NCBI RefSeq assembly: GCF_021343995.1
Contig: NZ_JAJTTE010000036.1
Span: 1 to 64,000 of the forward strand
DNA: 64,000 bases
Direction: 5' to 3'
From: Pseudonocardia terrae
GTDB taxonomy: Bacteria > Actinomycetota > Actinomycetes > Mycobacteriales > Pseudonocardiaceae
The position numbers were made by a program, and so were the translations under genes. Positions within the stretch are counted from its first letter, which is position 1. Each line of letters opens with the position of its first letter. Below the pieces are notes generated by a model. It saw only the letters and a program-made list of their open reading frames with translations, searched no databases and had not been told where the DNA came from. Below are positions 39,148-48,498 of this stretch, one piece after another.

Positions 39148-40420
39148 GCTGCACCTCCACGGAGGCGGCGCCCCCGGTCAGGTCGAGGACGAGCGGGCGC
39201 CCGGAGCGGACCCCGTCGGCACCCAGGTCGTCCGTCACGGTGAGCTGGGCGTCCGGGCTGCTGTGGCCGGTCCCGTCGAAGGTGATCTCGCCGAAGTCGA
39301 CGTGGCCGTTCACCGTCACGTCGGCGTCCCGCGGCACGAACACCCGGATGTCGCCGACACCCACGCTCGCCGAGGTACGGACGGGGGTGGCGGCCCCGCC
39401 GGGCGGGACGCTCAGGTCGAGCCCGCGCAGGTCCAGCTCGATCGACCCCGCGCCGCGCTCGTAGCTCGGTGCCACCGCGGTGGGCGTGGTGGGTGCGGCC
39501 CGCAGGTCGCCCACCCCGGAACCGAAGTTCTCCAGCGGCACCTTCACCGCCAGCGACGCCCAGGTCAGCACGGCCAGCAGCAGCGCGAACGGGATCAGGC
39601 CGCGGCCGCCGCGGGTGAACGCGCCGATCACCAGCCCGACGCCGAGGATCGCCAACGCCGTCGCGAACACCACCGGCAGCCCGGCCAGGCCCGAGGTCAG
39701 GAGCACGACCGCGCCCGCGATGCCGCCGCCGAGCAGCGCCAGCGCCAGCGTGACCGGCGTGACCCGGCTGCGCCGCCGCACCGGCGCCGGCTCGGGCGTC
39801 GGGTCCGACGGCTCCGGCAGGTCCCAGGCGAACGGCGCCGCGCCCAGCGGGTCCCAGGCGGGCGGGGTGCCGCGGTCGAGGGGGTCGGGGCCGAGCGGAT
39901 CCTTCACCGGGGGCGCGTCGGGCCCGTCGACCACGCCGTCCTCGACGGACGTGCGCACCGTGGGCGCCTCCTGTGCCGCCCGTGCCGCCTCGAGCCCGCG
40001 CTGTCCCCGGCTGCGGTGCAGCAGGAAGAGGAGCGCCAGGACCGCCAGCACGGGCAGGATCACGCTGCCGTCGTTGCCCCAGAACAGGCCGGTGGTCAGC
40101 AGCAGGGCCAGGATCAGCCCGGCGAGCACCAGCGGCGGCGCGGTGCGGCCCGAGCTGCGCGCCGTCGTGTCGGTGGCGGCGCCGTCGAGCGGGTCGTCCT
40201 TGTCGGCCGCGGGCAGCAATACCCAGCCCGCCAGGTAGAGGGCGATGCCGATCCCGTAGAAGGCGGCGACGGCGAAGCCGACGCGCACGAGGACGGGGTC
40301 GATGTCGTAGCGGCGGGCGAGCGCGGCGGCCACGCCGGCGACCTTGCGGTCCCGTCGCGGCCGCGACGGGCGGGTCTCCCACATGTCCCGCAACGTCGTC
40401 CCGACGTCGGTGCTGTTCAT
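39140..40420 (-). CDS. PspC-domain membrane protein with C-terminal beta-rich domain
   Basis: 426 residues. An N-terminal PspC domain (about 20-75; KVAGVAAALARRYDIDPVLVRVGFAVAAFYGIGIALYLAGWVLLP) is followed by several helices and a C-terminal adhesin-like repeated beta domain (SASVGVGDIRVFVPRDADVTVNGHVDFGEITFDG). It is divergent from a PspC-containing sensor kinase, an arrangement also seen in other actinobacteria. Likely envelope-stress sensing partner. Confidence 0.88.
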   Translation of the reverse strand: MNSTDVGTTLRDMWETRPSRPRRDRKVAGVAAALARRYDIDPVLVRVGFAVAAFYGIGIALYLAGWVLLPAADKDDPLDGAATDTTARSSGRTAPPLVLAGLILALLLTTGLFWGNDGSVILPVLAVLALLFLLHRSRGQRGLEAARAAQEAPTVRTSVEDGVVDGPDAPPVKDPLGPDPLDRGTPPAWDPLGAAPFAWDLPEPSDPTPEPAPVRRRSRVTPVTLALALLGGGIAGAVVLLTSGLAGLPVVFATALAILGVGLVIGAFTRGGRGLIPFALLLAVLTWASLAVKVPLENFGSGVGDLRAAPTTPTAVAPSYERGAGSIELDLRGLDLSVPPGGAATPVRTSASVGVGDIRVFVPRDADVTVNGHVDFGEITFDGTGHSSPDAQLTVTDDLGADGVRSGRPLVLDLTGGAASVEVQRV

Positions 40421-40528
40421 ACCGCCGACCCTCCCCGCCCGCGCGCACCCACGGTATCGGGGACGACCCCGAGAAGCCCCGGGGCCGACCCCGGTGTCCG
40501 GGGTTCCCCCGCGTGTGACCATGGAGCC

Positions 40529-41800
40529 GTGACCAGTCCAGCCACCCGCGCCGCCCCGCTCGCGCGCCGCCGCTCCGGCCGGCTCCTCGCGGGCGTCGCC
40601 GGCGGGGTCGCCGACCACCTCGGCATCGACGTGCTGTGGGTGCGGGTCGCGTTCGTGGTGCTCGCCGCGGCCAACGGCGCCGGGGTGATCGCCTACGGGC
40701 TGCTGTGGGTCTTCGTGCGGCAGGAGGCCGCCGACGTCACCCGGCAGGTGTCCGTCAAGGAACGGCAGCAGGCGATGGGGCTGGCGGCGCTCGGGCTGGG
40801 CATCGGGCTGGCCGGTGCGGCGCTGCAGAACCAGGTGGTGGGCTGGATCGTCGGGCCGCTCGGGGTGGCGGCGCTCGGCGCGGCCGTCGTCTGGCGCGAG
40901 GCCGACGAGGCGCAACGGCGGCGCTGGACCAGCGGCGCCCGCAGCGGCTTCCTCGGCGGCGGCCGCATGGCGCTGCTGCGGGTCGGCGCGGGCGGGGTCT
41001 TCGTGGCCGCCGGGATCACGGTGTTCCTGCTCGGCAACCTCGACCTGGGCCAGCTGCAGTTCGGCGTGCTCGCCGTGCTCGCCACGCTGGTCGGCGTCGC
41101 GGTGCTGACGGTGCCGTGGTGGGTGCGGCTCGCCCGCGACTTCGGCGAGGAGCGGCGGCAGCGGATCGTGACGGCGGAGCGGGCGGAGATCGCCGCCCAC
41201 CTGCACGACTCGGTGCTGCAGACCCTCGCGCTGATCCAGAAGCAGTCCCACGACCCGCGCGAGGTGCAACGCCTGGCCCGCGGGCAGGAGCGGGAGCTGC
41301 GGAACTGGCTGTACGGGCCGTCGGGCTACGGGCGGGGCGGCCGTCCGGCGCCGCCGGGCGAGACGCTCGCGTCGGCGCTGCAGGCCGCGGCCGCCGAGGT
41401 GGAGGACACCTACGCGATCACCGTCAACCCCGTGATCGTGGGGGACCACCCGCTCGGGGACACGGACGGCGACCTGCGCGCCCTCGTCCTGGCCGCGCGC
41501 GAGGCGATGGTCAACGCCGCCAAGCACGCCGGGGTGGACGAGGTGAGCGTCTACGCCGAGGTGGAGACCGGGGCGGACGAGGAGGAGGACCCGGTGCGGA
41601 CCGAGGTGCACGTGTTCGTCCGCGACCGCGGCAAGGGCTTCGACCCCGACGCCGTGCCCGAGGACCGGCACGGCCTCGCCGACTCCGTGCACGGCAGGAT
41701 GGGGCGGCACGGTGGCAAGGTCCGGCTGCGCAGCACGCCGGGGGAGGGCACCGAGGTGCACCTGGAGATGACGATCGAGGCCCAGCGGGAGGACGCGTGA
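40529..41800 (+). CDS. PspC-domain sensor histidine kinase
   Basis: 423 residues. An N-terminal PspC domain (RSGRLLAGVAGGVADHLGIDVLWVRVAFVVLAA) and four to five membrane helices are followed by a HisKA_3 dimerisation helix with H226 in AAHLHDSVLQTL and a HATPase with the N box EAMVNAAKHAG and the G box region (VRDRGKGFDP, STPGEGTEVHL). GTG at 40529. GTGA overlap with the response regulator makes them a cognate pair. The layout resembles the MacS-type kinases of Streptomyces. Confidence 0.93.
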   Translation: MTSPATRAAPLARRRSGRLLAGVAGGVADHLGIDVLWVRVAFVVLAAANGAGVIAYGLLWVFVRQEAADVTRQVSVKERQQAMGLAALGLGIGLAGAALQNQVVGWIVGPLGVAALGAAVVWREADEAQRRRWTSGARSGFLGGGRMALLRVGAGGVFVAAGITVFLLGNLDLGQLQFGVLAVLATLVGVAVLTVPWWVRLARDFGEERRQRIVTAERAEIAAHLHDSVLQTLALIQKQSHDPREVQRLARGQERELRNWLYGPSGYGRGGRPAPPGETLASALQAAAAEVEDTYAITVNPVIVGDHPLGDTDGDLRALVLAAREAMVNAAKHAGVDEVSVYAEVETGADEEEDPVRTEVHVFVRDRGKGFDPDAVPEDRHGLADSVHGRMGRHGGKVRLRSTPGEGTEVHLEMTIEAQREDA

Positions 41801-42489
41801 GCGAGCCAGCGGTGACCGAGCCGACCACGGGGCCCATCACGGTCTTCCTGGTCGACGACCACGGGCTGTTCCGGGCCGGCGTCCGCGCCGAGCTGGAGCG
41901 CGGCGCCGCGGGCGACCCGCCGATCGAGGTGGCCGGCGAGGCCGGGTCGGTCGACGAGGCCGTGGCCGGCATCGGGCACCTCAAGCCCGAGGTCGTGCTC
42001 CTCGACGTCCACATGCCCGACGGCGGCGGCGCGGCCGTGCTCGCCCGGGTGCGGCCGGTGCAGCCGGAGGTGGTGTTCCTGGCGCTGAGCGTCTCCGACG
42101 CCGCCGAGGACGTCATCGCCGTGATCCGGGCCGGGGCGCGCGGCTACGTCACCAAGACGATCTCCGCCCGGGAGCTGGGCGACGCGGTGCGGCGGGTGCG
42201 GGCGGGCGACGCCGTCTTCTCGCCGCGCCTCGCCGGCTTCGTGCTCGACGCCTTCTCCGACCGTCCCGGCGCCGCTCCGGCCGTCGACCCCGAGCTCGAC
42301 CTGCTCACCCGGCGGGAGCGCGACGTGCTGCGGCTCCTCGCCCGCGGCTACGCGTACAAGGAGATCGCCGGGGAGCTGTTCATCTCGGTGAAGACGGTCG
42401 AGACCCACGTGTCGAGCGTGCTGCGGAAGACGCAGCTGTCGAACCGCTACGAGCTGTCCCGCTGGGCCTCGGACCGCCGGTTGGTGTGA
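41797..42489 (+). CDS. NarL/LuxR-family response regulator, partner of the PspC kinase
   Basis: 230 residues. Receiver with the acidic pair in FLVDDHGLFRAG, acceptor D70 in VVLLDVHMPDG and the Lys in GYVTKT, so it is fully phosphorylatable. HTH: LTRRERDVLRLLARGYAYKEIAGELFISVKTVETHVSSVLRK. It probably activates the divergent PspC operon in response to membrane stress. Confidence 0.94.
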   Translation: MSEPAVTEPTTGPITVFLVDDHGLFRAGVRAELERGAAGDPPIEVAGEAGSVDEAVAGIGHLKPEVVLLDVHMPDGGGAAVLARVRPVQPEVVFLALSVSDAAEDVIAVIRAGARGYVTKTISARELGDAVRRVRAGDAVFSPRLAGFVLDAFSDRPGAAPAVDPELDLLTRRERDVLRLLARGYAYKEIAGELFISVKTVETHVSSVLRKTQLSNRYELSRWASDRRLV

Positions 42490-42544
42490 GGCGCCGTTCG
42501 AGACGGCGTTCGACGCAGCGTTCGAGGTGTCGCCCGGGAACGGC

Positions 42545-42575
42545 GAGGGCCCGCTCCGTGCCGGAGCGGGCCCTC
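42545..42575. terminator. Terminator between the response regulator and the low-complexity gene
   Basis: A perfect 13-bp stem (GAGGGCCCGCTCC / GGAGCGGGCCCTC) with a GTGCC loop. The flanking genes converge on it. Confidence 0.9.
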
Positions 42576-42596
42576 GTGCCGTTGGTGGGCGGGCGG

Positions 42597-44870
42597 TCAC
42601 CTCCCGCCGAGCAAGCCTCCGACCGCCTTCGTGGTGCCGTCGAGGCCGCCCGTGACGGTCTTCGCGGCGTTGCCGACGCCCTCGGAGGTCTGACGGAGCA
42701 GCGAGCCACCGGAACCACCCGAGCCGCCGGAGCTCCGGGAGCTCTGCGAGGCCGAGGAGGAGCCGGCGGACGAGCCGGAGCCGTTTGCACCCGAGCCGTT
42801 TGCACCCGAGCCGTTTGCACCCGAGCCGTTCGCACCCGAGCCGTCGCCGCGCGCGCCGGAGTCGGACGCCGTCGCGTTCCGGGTGCCGTTCGTGCCGGCC
42901 CCGCTCGACCCGGAGCCCGACGCCGAGCTGCCGCCCAGCGAGCCCGACCCGCCGGATCCGCCGCCGCCGAGCAGCCCACCGACGGTGTCCCGCACCGGGG
43001 CGGTGACCGTGTCGACGGTGTTCTTCACGGGGGCGGGGGCGGCGCTGGTCACGGTCTCGACCGCGCGCGTGCCGGGCGCGAGCCTCGTGGTCTGCCCGAC
43101 CCCCGAGCCGGCCTGCGCGGTGCCACCCTGCGACCGCGCCGTGGTAGCGGACGATGCGGGCGTGCTCTGCGTGGCTGCCGAGGTGTCGAGCAGGCCGGTG
43201 ACCGGGGCGGCCGCCTTGAGCAGCGGGCCGGTGATCGGGGCCGTGGCCCTCAGCAGCGGCGCGGTGAGCGGCGCCGCGGCGGACAGCACCGGGGTGGTGA
43301 CCGGCGCGAGCACGTCGGCGACGGGCGTGACGGCGGGCTTGAGGGCGTCGGTCACCGGGGCGACGGCGTTCTCGGTCACCGGGGTCACGACGTCGTCGAC
43401 GACCGGCGTGGTGAGCGGTCCGACCGCACCGGCGAGCGGTGCGACGACGGGCGCCGCGGCGGAGGAGACCGCGCCACCGACGGCACCGACGGTCTCGGTC
43501 GCGACCTGGGTGACGGGCTGCACCACGGGCTGCAGGGCGCCGACGACCTGCTGCGCGGTCCGGTCGACCGGCGCGAGCACGGGTGCGGCGGCCTGACCGA
43601 CGTTCTCGACGACACCGGTGACGCCGCGGGTCACGGGGGCCAGGGGGGCCGCGGCGTCGTCCGCGCCGCCCACGAGCCCGCCGACCGCCTCGGTCACGGG
43701 CGAGACGACCCCGCCACCGACCGCCGAGGCCACAGGCGAGACGACGCGGCCGCCGACGGCTTCGGTCACCGGCGTGAGCACCTGGCCGATCGGCTGCGCG
43801 ACGCTGCCGCCGCCCCCACCGACCACGTCGCCGACCGTGCCGACGACGCCGCCGACGATGCTGCCGCCGCCGGACCCACCGGAGCCGGAGCCGGAGCCGG
43901 ACCCGCCGCCGGACGTCCCGCCGCCGATGGTGCCGCCACCGCCGAGCACGGGATCGAGGATGTTGCCCGGGGTGCCGCCGCCGGCGCCGGGCACGGCACC
44001 CGCACCGGTGGCGCCGCCAGCGAGGGGGGCCACGGCGACCGGGCCGACGAACGACGCCGCGCCCGTGCCGCCCGCCGCAGCGGTTCCGGCGGGCACACCG
44101 CCGAGCGCGGCCCCGGTGGCCGGGTCGACCAGCGCCGACGGGAACGCGACGTTCATCCAGGACGTCGGCGCGCCCTGACCGGCGTCGAGCCCACCGGCGC
44201 CGCCGGCCCCGCCGAGCAGGGCGCCCTGGATCCCGTCGCGCAGGGACATGCCGGGGAAGCTGCCGTCGGCCGCGGCCTGGGCCTCGGAGTCGTGGTTCGC
44301 GGCCTCGGTGAACACGGCCGCGGCCACGACCGAACCGGTGGCCACGAGAGCGCCTGCGGTGACGGCGGCGCGGCGGACACCGGGCCGGCTGCGCCGGCCG
44401 AGCTGGGCGGGGCGCGGCTGGATGGGCCGGTCGAGCGCGTGCGGGGCGCGACCCTCGCGGCGCAGGAGCGCGCCGACCGAGATGATCTGGCTGGGCCGCG
44501 GGTCCTCGGGATCCGGCAACGCGTGCCCGCCCGTCACGACGGCGGGGGAGTCGTCGAGGTCCTCGGGCACGGCGGGTACGTCGAGCCCGGCGGCGGCCGG
44601 GACCGGCGCGTCGGCCGCGTCGGCCTTGTCGGCCTCGTCGGTCGTGCCGGCCAGGTCCTCCGGGGCGGGCCGCGGAGCGGGGATCCGGGGCAGCGGCCGG
44701 CGGTCGCCGTCGGACTCGGCGGGACCCTGCGCGACGGGTGCGACGGGTGCGGCCTCCGTGGTCCCGGCGGCCGTGCGCTGGGCGGGGACACCGCGGTGCA
44801 GCAGTTCCGCGACCGTGACGGGATTCTCCGGCGGCAGCGGATTGCCGACGCGGTGCTCGAACGTGGCCAC
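42597..44870 (-). CDS. Large low-complexity, single-pass membrane-anchored protein
   Basis: 757 residues with three parts. Residues about 1-160 are cytosolic and acidic/Pro-rich, including PSQIISVGALLRREGR. One membrane helix at about 165-187 follows RRSRPGVRRAAVT. The rest (about 190-757) is an exported Gly/Ala/Val/Thr/Pro-rich chain with degenerate repeats of VxPVTxA type and Gly/Ser stretches, including four ANGSG units near the end. No enzymatic motif was seen. Codon use is typical of the window, which argues for a real gene. It may be a cell-wall spanning or surface-exposed protein; function unknown. Confidence 0.8.
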   Translation of the reverse strand: MATFEHRVGNPLPPENPVTVAELLHRGVPAQRTAAGTTEAAPVAPVAQGPAESDGDRRPLPRIPAPRPAPEDLAGTTDEADKADAADAPVPAAAGLDVPAVPEDLDDSPAVVTGGHALPDPEDPRPSQIISVGALLRREGRAPHALDRPIQPRPAQLGRRSRPGVRRAAVTAGALVATGSVVAAAVFTEAANHDSEAQAAADGSFPGMSLRDGIQGALLGGAGGAGGLDAGQGAPTSWMNVAFPSALVDPATGAALGGVPAGTAAAGGTGAASFVGPVAVAPLAGGATGAGAVPGAGGGTPGNILDPVLGGGGTIGGGTSGGGSGSGSGSGGSGGGSIVGGVVGTVGDVVGGGGGSVAQPIGQVLTPVTEAVGGRVVSPVASAVGGGVVSPVTEAVGGLVGGADDAAAPLAPVTRGVTGVVENVGQAAAPVLAPVDRTAQQVVGALQPVVQPVTQVATETVGAVGGAVSSAAAPVVAPLAGAVGPLTTPVVDDVVTPVTENAVAPVTDALKPAVTPVADVLAPVTTPVLSAAAPLTAPLLRATAPITGPLLKAAAPVTGLLDTSAATQSTPASSATTARSQGGTAQAGSGVGQTTRLAPGTRAVETVTSAAPAPVKNTVDTVTAPVRDTVGGLLGGGGSGGSGSLGGSSASGSGSSGAGTNGTRNATASDSGARGDGSGANGSGANGSGANGSGANGSGSSAGSSSASQSSRSSGGSGGSGGSLLRQTSEGVGNAAKTVTGGLDGTTKAVGGLLGGR
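42781..42840 (-). repeat. 15-bp tandem repeat inside the low-complexity gene
   Basis: Four consecutive 15-nt units CCGTTTGCACCCGAG (the last with TTC) encode ANGSG pentapeptides on the minus strand. The TTT runs make it less G+C-rich than its surroundings. Confidence 0.95.
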
Positions 44871-45178
44871 GACCGGCCGACCTCCTCAGGGAGCGCGGGG
44901 AGCGACCCGGACAGGTCTACCGGAGTCACGCATCGTTCACCAAGTGTCATTCGCCCGCTCATCGCGGGTAGGTCGTTCGGGTGAACTCCGCTCACCGGAA
45001 GAGGTCGACCGCTGACCGTGCAACCGTCGGTGCATGATCGCGTCATCGATGTCGTTCGCGCAGGTCGGAGGGGGTCCTGCCGCCCGCGCTCAGCCCCTTA
45101 CGGAGCGTGACGAGAGCGCCGATCGTCGTGACGTGGCGTCACGTCACGACTCGGACACATTCCGTGCCCGGACCTCGG
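44871..45178. promoter_or_regulatory. Gap with promoter of the low-complexity gene and a 10-bp inverted repeat
   Basis: The minus-strand gene at 44870 should have its promoter here; GTTCACC/GGTGAAC repeats at about 44934-44992 may be an operator. GTCGTGACGT (45125-45134) and ACGTCACGAC (45141-45150) form a perfect inverted repeat with a 6-nt loop, 28 nt after the next upstream gene's stop, and could terminate that operon. Confidence 0.5.
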
Positions 45179-45487
45179 TCAGCGCGAGGTCGGGTACTTC
45201 GCGCGCTCCTGCTGGAGCCCGCGGTAGCCGACGATGCCGCCACCGGCCGCGAGCAGCATGCCGATGACGTCGGCCGTGAGGCTCGGCCCGCTCGTGATGA
45301 GCAGCCCGAGCAGCGCGACGCCGGTGGCGCCGGCCGCGACCGGGAGCCGGGTGCGGGTGTAGGCGGCGATCTCGGCGCCGGCCGCACCCTTCTTCTTGGC
45401 GGCATTGTTCAGCATCGCCACGTAGCCGACGTGGCCGAGGGCGGCCAGCAGCCCGATGAGCGCGATCAGCGAGAAGACGATCCCCAT
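45179..45487 (-). CDS. Small membrane protein downstream of chorismate mutase
   Basis: 102 residues with three hydrophobic segments (IVFSLIALIGLLAALGHVGYVAML, LPVAAGATGVALLGLLI, VIGMLLAAGGGIVGY) and a KKKG loop. ATG at 45487 preferred; a GTG three codons earlier is possible. It lies 114 nt downstream of chorismate mutase on the same strand. Function unknown. Confidence 0.78.
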   Translation of the reverse strand: MGIVFSLIALIGLLAALGHVGYVAMLNNAAKKKGAAGAEIAAYTRTRLPVAAGATGVALLGLLITSGPSLTADVIGMLLAAGGGIVGYRGLQQERAKYPTSR

Positions 45488-45601
45488 GGACACCACAGTG
45501 CCACGGTCGTGCAGGTCCGTGCGGGGGATTCGCCGGGCGGCGGCCCGCCCCTCAGCAGAGCTTCAGCCGCCGCCCCGGCGGGCGAGGAGCGCGGGCCCGG
45601 G

Positions 45602-45901
45602 TCAGCGGCCGCCGAGCCGTCCGCGCCCGAGGCGCAGCAGCAGCATCGCGAGCTCGCGGCCCTCGGCACCGAGCTCGCGGAAGCGGGAGAGCACCGTGAT
45701 CTCCCGGCTGTAGACGATCCGCGGCCCGCCGGCCGCCATCCGCGCCGACCCGATCCGCCGCGAGACCTCGGTGCGCCGCTTGACCAGGCGCAGGATCTCG
45801 GCGTCGAGATGGTCGATCTCCTTGCGGAGCTCGGTGATCTCGGCCTCGGTCGGGGTCGGGGCGGGGACCTCGGCTGCGGTGTGGTCGTCGGTCACGGACA
45901 T
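45602..45901 (-). CDS. Chorismate mutase, AroQ type
   Basis: 99 residues, all-helical. Converts chorismate to prephenate for Phe and Tyr synthesis. The active-site residues are in ITELRKEIDHLDAEILRLVKRRTEVSRRIGSARM and the C-terminal VLSRFRELGAEGRELAMLLLRLGRGRLG. Equivalent to the cytosolic Rv0948c, including the C-terminal Leu-Gly-Arg tail through which DAHP synthase activates that enzyme. It is divergent from pcrA as in mycobacteria. Confidence 0.93.
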   Translation of the reverse strand: MSVTDDHTAAEVPAPTPTEAEITELRKEIDHLDAEILRLVKRRTEVSRRIGSARMAAGGPRIVYSREITVLSRFRELGAEGRELAMLLLRLGRGRLGGR

Positions 45902-46137
45902 CGGTCTACTCCTCACGAGGGGCGTCCACCGACCCCGGACAGAACGAGGCCCCGGGTCCGTGGACTCCGGGGCGTCGGGTCTGCTGCGTCAGCGGGCGAC
46001 GGGTGCCGGATTCCGGCACCCGTAGAAAAATCGTCCCGTCGACGAGGTGCGGTGCACAGGGACAGTGTGCCACACGGCGCACGCGCCGTGCGCCGGTTCC
46101 GGTTCCGTCGGGGGGCGGCGGTACCGTGTTCGACACG
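45902..46137. promoter_or_regulatory. Divergent chorismate mutase/pcrA gap with strong hairpins
   Basis: ACGGGTGCCGG / CCGGCACCCGT at 45999-46023 forms a near-perfect palindrome next to AGAAAAATCG, an unusually A-rich run. Closer to the chorismate mutase start, GTCCAC and GTGGAC arms with CCCGG/CCGGG inside (about 45927-45968) can fold in its leader. The ribosome binding site is GAGGAG. These may be leader hairpins or operators. Confidence 0.5.
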
Positions 46138-48477
46138 ATGAGCGCTCTGTTCGAACTTCCCGCCCAGGCTCCTGTCGAGCCGAAGACGAAGCGCGGCGCG
46201 GCACTGCTGGAGGGGCTGAACCCCAAGCAGCGCGAGGCCGTCACGCACGCGGGGAGCCCGCTGCTGATCGTCGCGGGCGCCGGTTCGGGCAAGACACGGG
46301 TGCTCACCCACCGGATCGGCTGGCTGCTCGCCGAGCGGAGCGTGCACCCCGGCGAGATCATGTCCATCACCTTCACCAACAAGGCCGCGGCCGAGATGAA
46401 GGAACGGGTGGACTCCCTCGTGGGGCGCCGCTCGCAGGCGATGTGGGTCTCGACCTTCCACTCCATGTGCGTGCGGATCCTGCGCCGCGAGGCCAAGCAC
46501 CTGGGCGTGCGCAGCGCCTTCTCGGTGTACGACGCGGACGACACGCGGCGGCTGATCGGGATCGTCTCGCGGGACCAGGAGCTGGACCCGAAGAAGTTCG
46601 CGGCCCGGTCGCTGGCGGCGCAGATCTCGAACCTGAAGAACGAGCTGATCACCGCCGAGGACTTCGCGGGCCGCGCGGGCAACGAGCACGAGCGCCGGGT
46701 CGCGCAGGTCTACGCGACCTACCAGGAGCGGCTGCGCCAGGCCAACGCGTTCGACTTCGACGACCTGATCATGGAGACGGTGTCGCTGCTGCAGCGGATG
46801 CCCGCCGTCGCCGAGTACTACCGGCGCCGCTTCAGGCACGTGCTGGTGGACGAGTACCAGGACACCAACCACGCGCAGTACGTGCTGGTCCGCGAGCTGG
46901 TGGCGCCCGCGACGGACGGCGCGGAGCCCGCCGAGCTGTGCGTCGTCGGGGACTCGGACCAGTCCATCTACGCCTTCCGCGGCGCGAACATCCGCAACAT
47001 CATCGAGTTCGAGCAGGACTTCACCGACGCCACCACGATCCTGCTGGAGCAGAACTACCGCTCCACGCAGACGATCCTGTCCGCCGCGAACTCCGTCATC
47101 GCCCGCAACCCGAACCGCCGCGACAAGCGGCTGTGGTCGGAGCAGGGGGACGGCGAGAAGATCGTCGGCTACGTCGCGGACAACGAGCACGACGAGGCGA
47201 GCTTCGTCGGGCAGGAGATCGACCGGCTGGTCGACTCGGGCGAGTTCCGTAACTCCGACATCGCCGTCTTCTACCGGACGAACGCGCAGTCCCGGGTGTT
47301 CGAGGACGTGTTCCTGCGGATCGGGCTGCCGTACAAGGTCGTCGGCGGGGTGCGGTTCTACGAGCGCAAGGAGATCCGGGACGCGCTGGCCTACCTGCGC
47401 GTGCTCTCCAACCCGGAGGACACCGTCAGCCTGCGCCGCATCCTCAACGTGCCCAAGCGCGGCATCGGGGACCGGGCCGAGGCGCTGGTCGCCGACTACG
47501 CCGAGCGGCAGCGCATCTCGTTCAGCCAGGCCCTGCGGATCGCCGCGGAGGAGCCGGAGAAACTGCCGGAGCTCGCCACGCGCTCCCAGCGCAACATCGC
47601 GGGCTTCCAGCGGATGCTCGACGAGCTGCGCGAGGGCGTCGAGCGCGGGGACGAGACCGCCGAGATCCTCGAGAACGTCTACGGCCGCACCGGCTACACC
47701 GAGGCCCTCGAGGCCAGCGAGGACCCGCAGGACGGCACCCGGCTGGAGAACCTCGCCGAGCTCGTCACGGTCGCGCGCGAGTTCGCCGGCGACGCGGCGG
47801 TCGCGGACCTCGACGACTCGGACGTCGAGGTGGGTGCCCCGGAACCCGGCTCGCTCGCGGCGTTCCTGGAGCGCGTCGCCCTGGTGGCCGACGCCGACTC
47901 CATCCCGGACGACGACCAGGGCATGGTCACCCTGATGACCCTGCACACCGCGAAGGGCCTGGAGTTCCCGGTCGTGTTCCTCAGCGGCTGGGAGGACGGG
48001 ATCTTCCCGCACATGCGCACGCTCGGGGACCCGGACGAGATGGCCGAGGAGCGCCGGCTCGCCTACGTCGGTATCACCCGCGCCCAGCAGCGGCTGTTCC
48101 TGTCCCGGGCGATCGTGCGCTCGGCGTTCGGGCAGCCCAGCACCAACCCGGCCTCCCGGTTCCTCGACGAGGTCCCCGCCGAGCTCGTCGACTGGGCCCG
48201 GTCGGAGCCGGAGCGCCCGTCGGCCCCGGTGGGCCGGTTCGGGTTCGGCCGCCGGTCCACCGCGACCGACCGCGGGGACTGGAAGGTCCCGCAGCGCGCG
48301 CTGAACGCGGAGCTGCACCTCGAGGTGGGGGACCGGGTCAACCACGACAAGTACGGGCTGGGCACGGTCGTCGCCTCCGACGGCGTGGGGCCGCGGGCCA
48401 CCGTGACGATCGACTTCGGCAGCGCCGGCACAGTGCGGCTGATGCTGATCGGTGGCGTCCCGATGCAGAAGCTCTGA
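46138..48477 (+). CDS. pcrA: ATP-dependent DNA helicase UvrD1/PcrA
   Basis: 779-residue superfamily 1A 3'-5' helicase of nucleotide excision repair and replication-conflict resolution. Q motif LNPKQREAV, Walker A G47AGSGKT53, motif II VDEYQDTNH, motif III GDSDQSIYAFRGA, motif IV QNYRST, motif V TLHTAKGLEFPVVF and motif VI EERRLAYVGITRAQQRL are in order. The C-terminal Tudor-like domain (GDRVNHDKYGLGTVV) that binds RNA polymerase is present. The ATG at 46138 gives the usual N-terminus. Position between chorismate mutase and the M23 gene matches Rv0949. Confidence 0.97.
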   Translation: MSALFELPAQAPVEPKTKRGAALLEGLNPKQREAVTHAGSPLLIVAGAGSGKTRVLTHRIGWLLAERSVHPGEIMSITFTNKAAAEMKERVDSLVGRRSQAMWVSTFHSMCVRILRREAKHLGVRSAFSVYDADDTRRLIGIVSRDQELDPKKFAARSLAAQISNLKNELITAEDFAGRAGNEHERRVAQVYATYQERLRQANAFDFDDLIMETVSLLQRMPAVAEYYRRRFRHVLVDEYQDTNHAQYVLVRELVAPATDGAEPAELCVVGDSDQSIYAFRGANIRNIIEFEQDFTDATTILLEQNYRSTQTILSAANSVIARNPNRRDKRLWSEQGDGEKIVGYVADNEHDEASFVGQEIDRLVDSGEFRNSDIAVFYRTNAQSRVFEDVFLRIGLPYKVVGGVRFYERKEIRDALAYLRVLSNPEDTVSLRRILNVPKRGIGDRAEALVADYAERQRISFSQALRIAAEEPEKLPELATRSQRNIAGFQRMLDELREGVERGDETAEILENVYGRTGYTEALEASEDPQDGTRLENLAELVTVAREFAGDAAVADLDDSDVEVGAPEPGSLAAFLERVALVADADSIPDDDQGMVTLMTLHTAKGLEFPVVFLSGWEDGIFPHMRTLGDPDEMAEERRLAYVGITRAQQRLFLSRAIVRSAFGQPSTNPASRFLDEVPAELVDWARSEPERPSAPVGRFGFGRRSTATDRGDWKVPQRALNAELHLEVGDRVNHDKYGLGTVVASDGVGPRATVTIDFGSAGTVRLMLIGGVPMQKL

Positions 48478-48498
48478 CGGCCCCGGCTCGAGCGCAGC

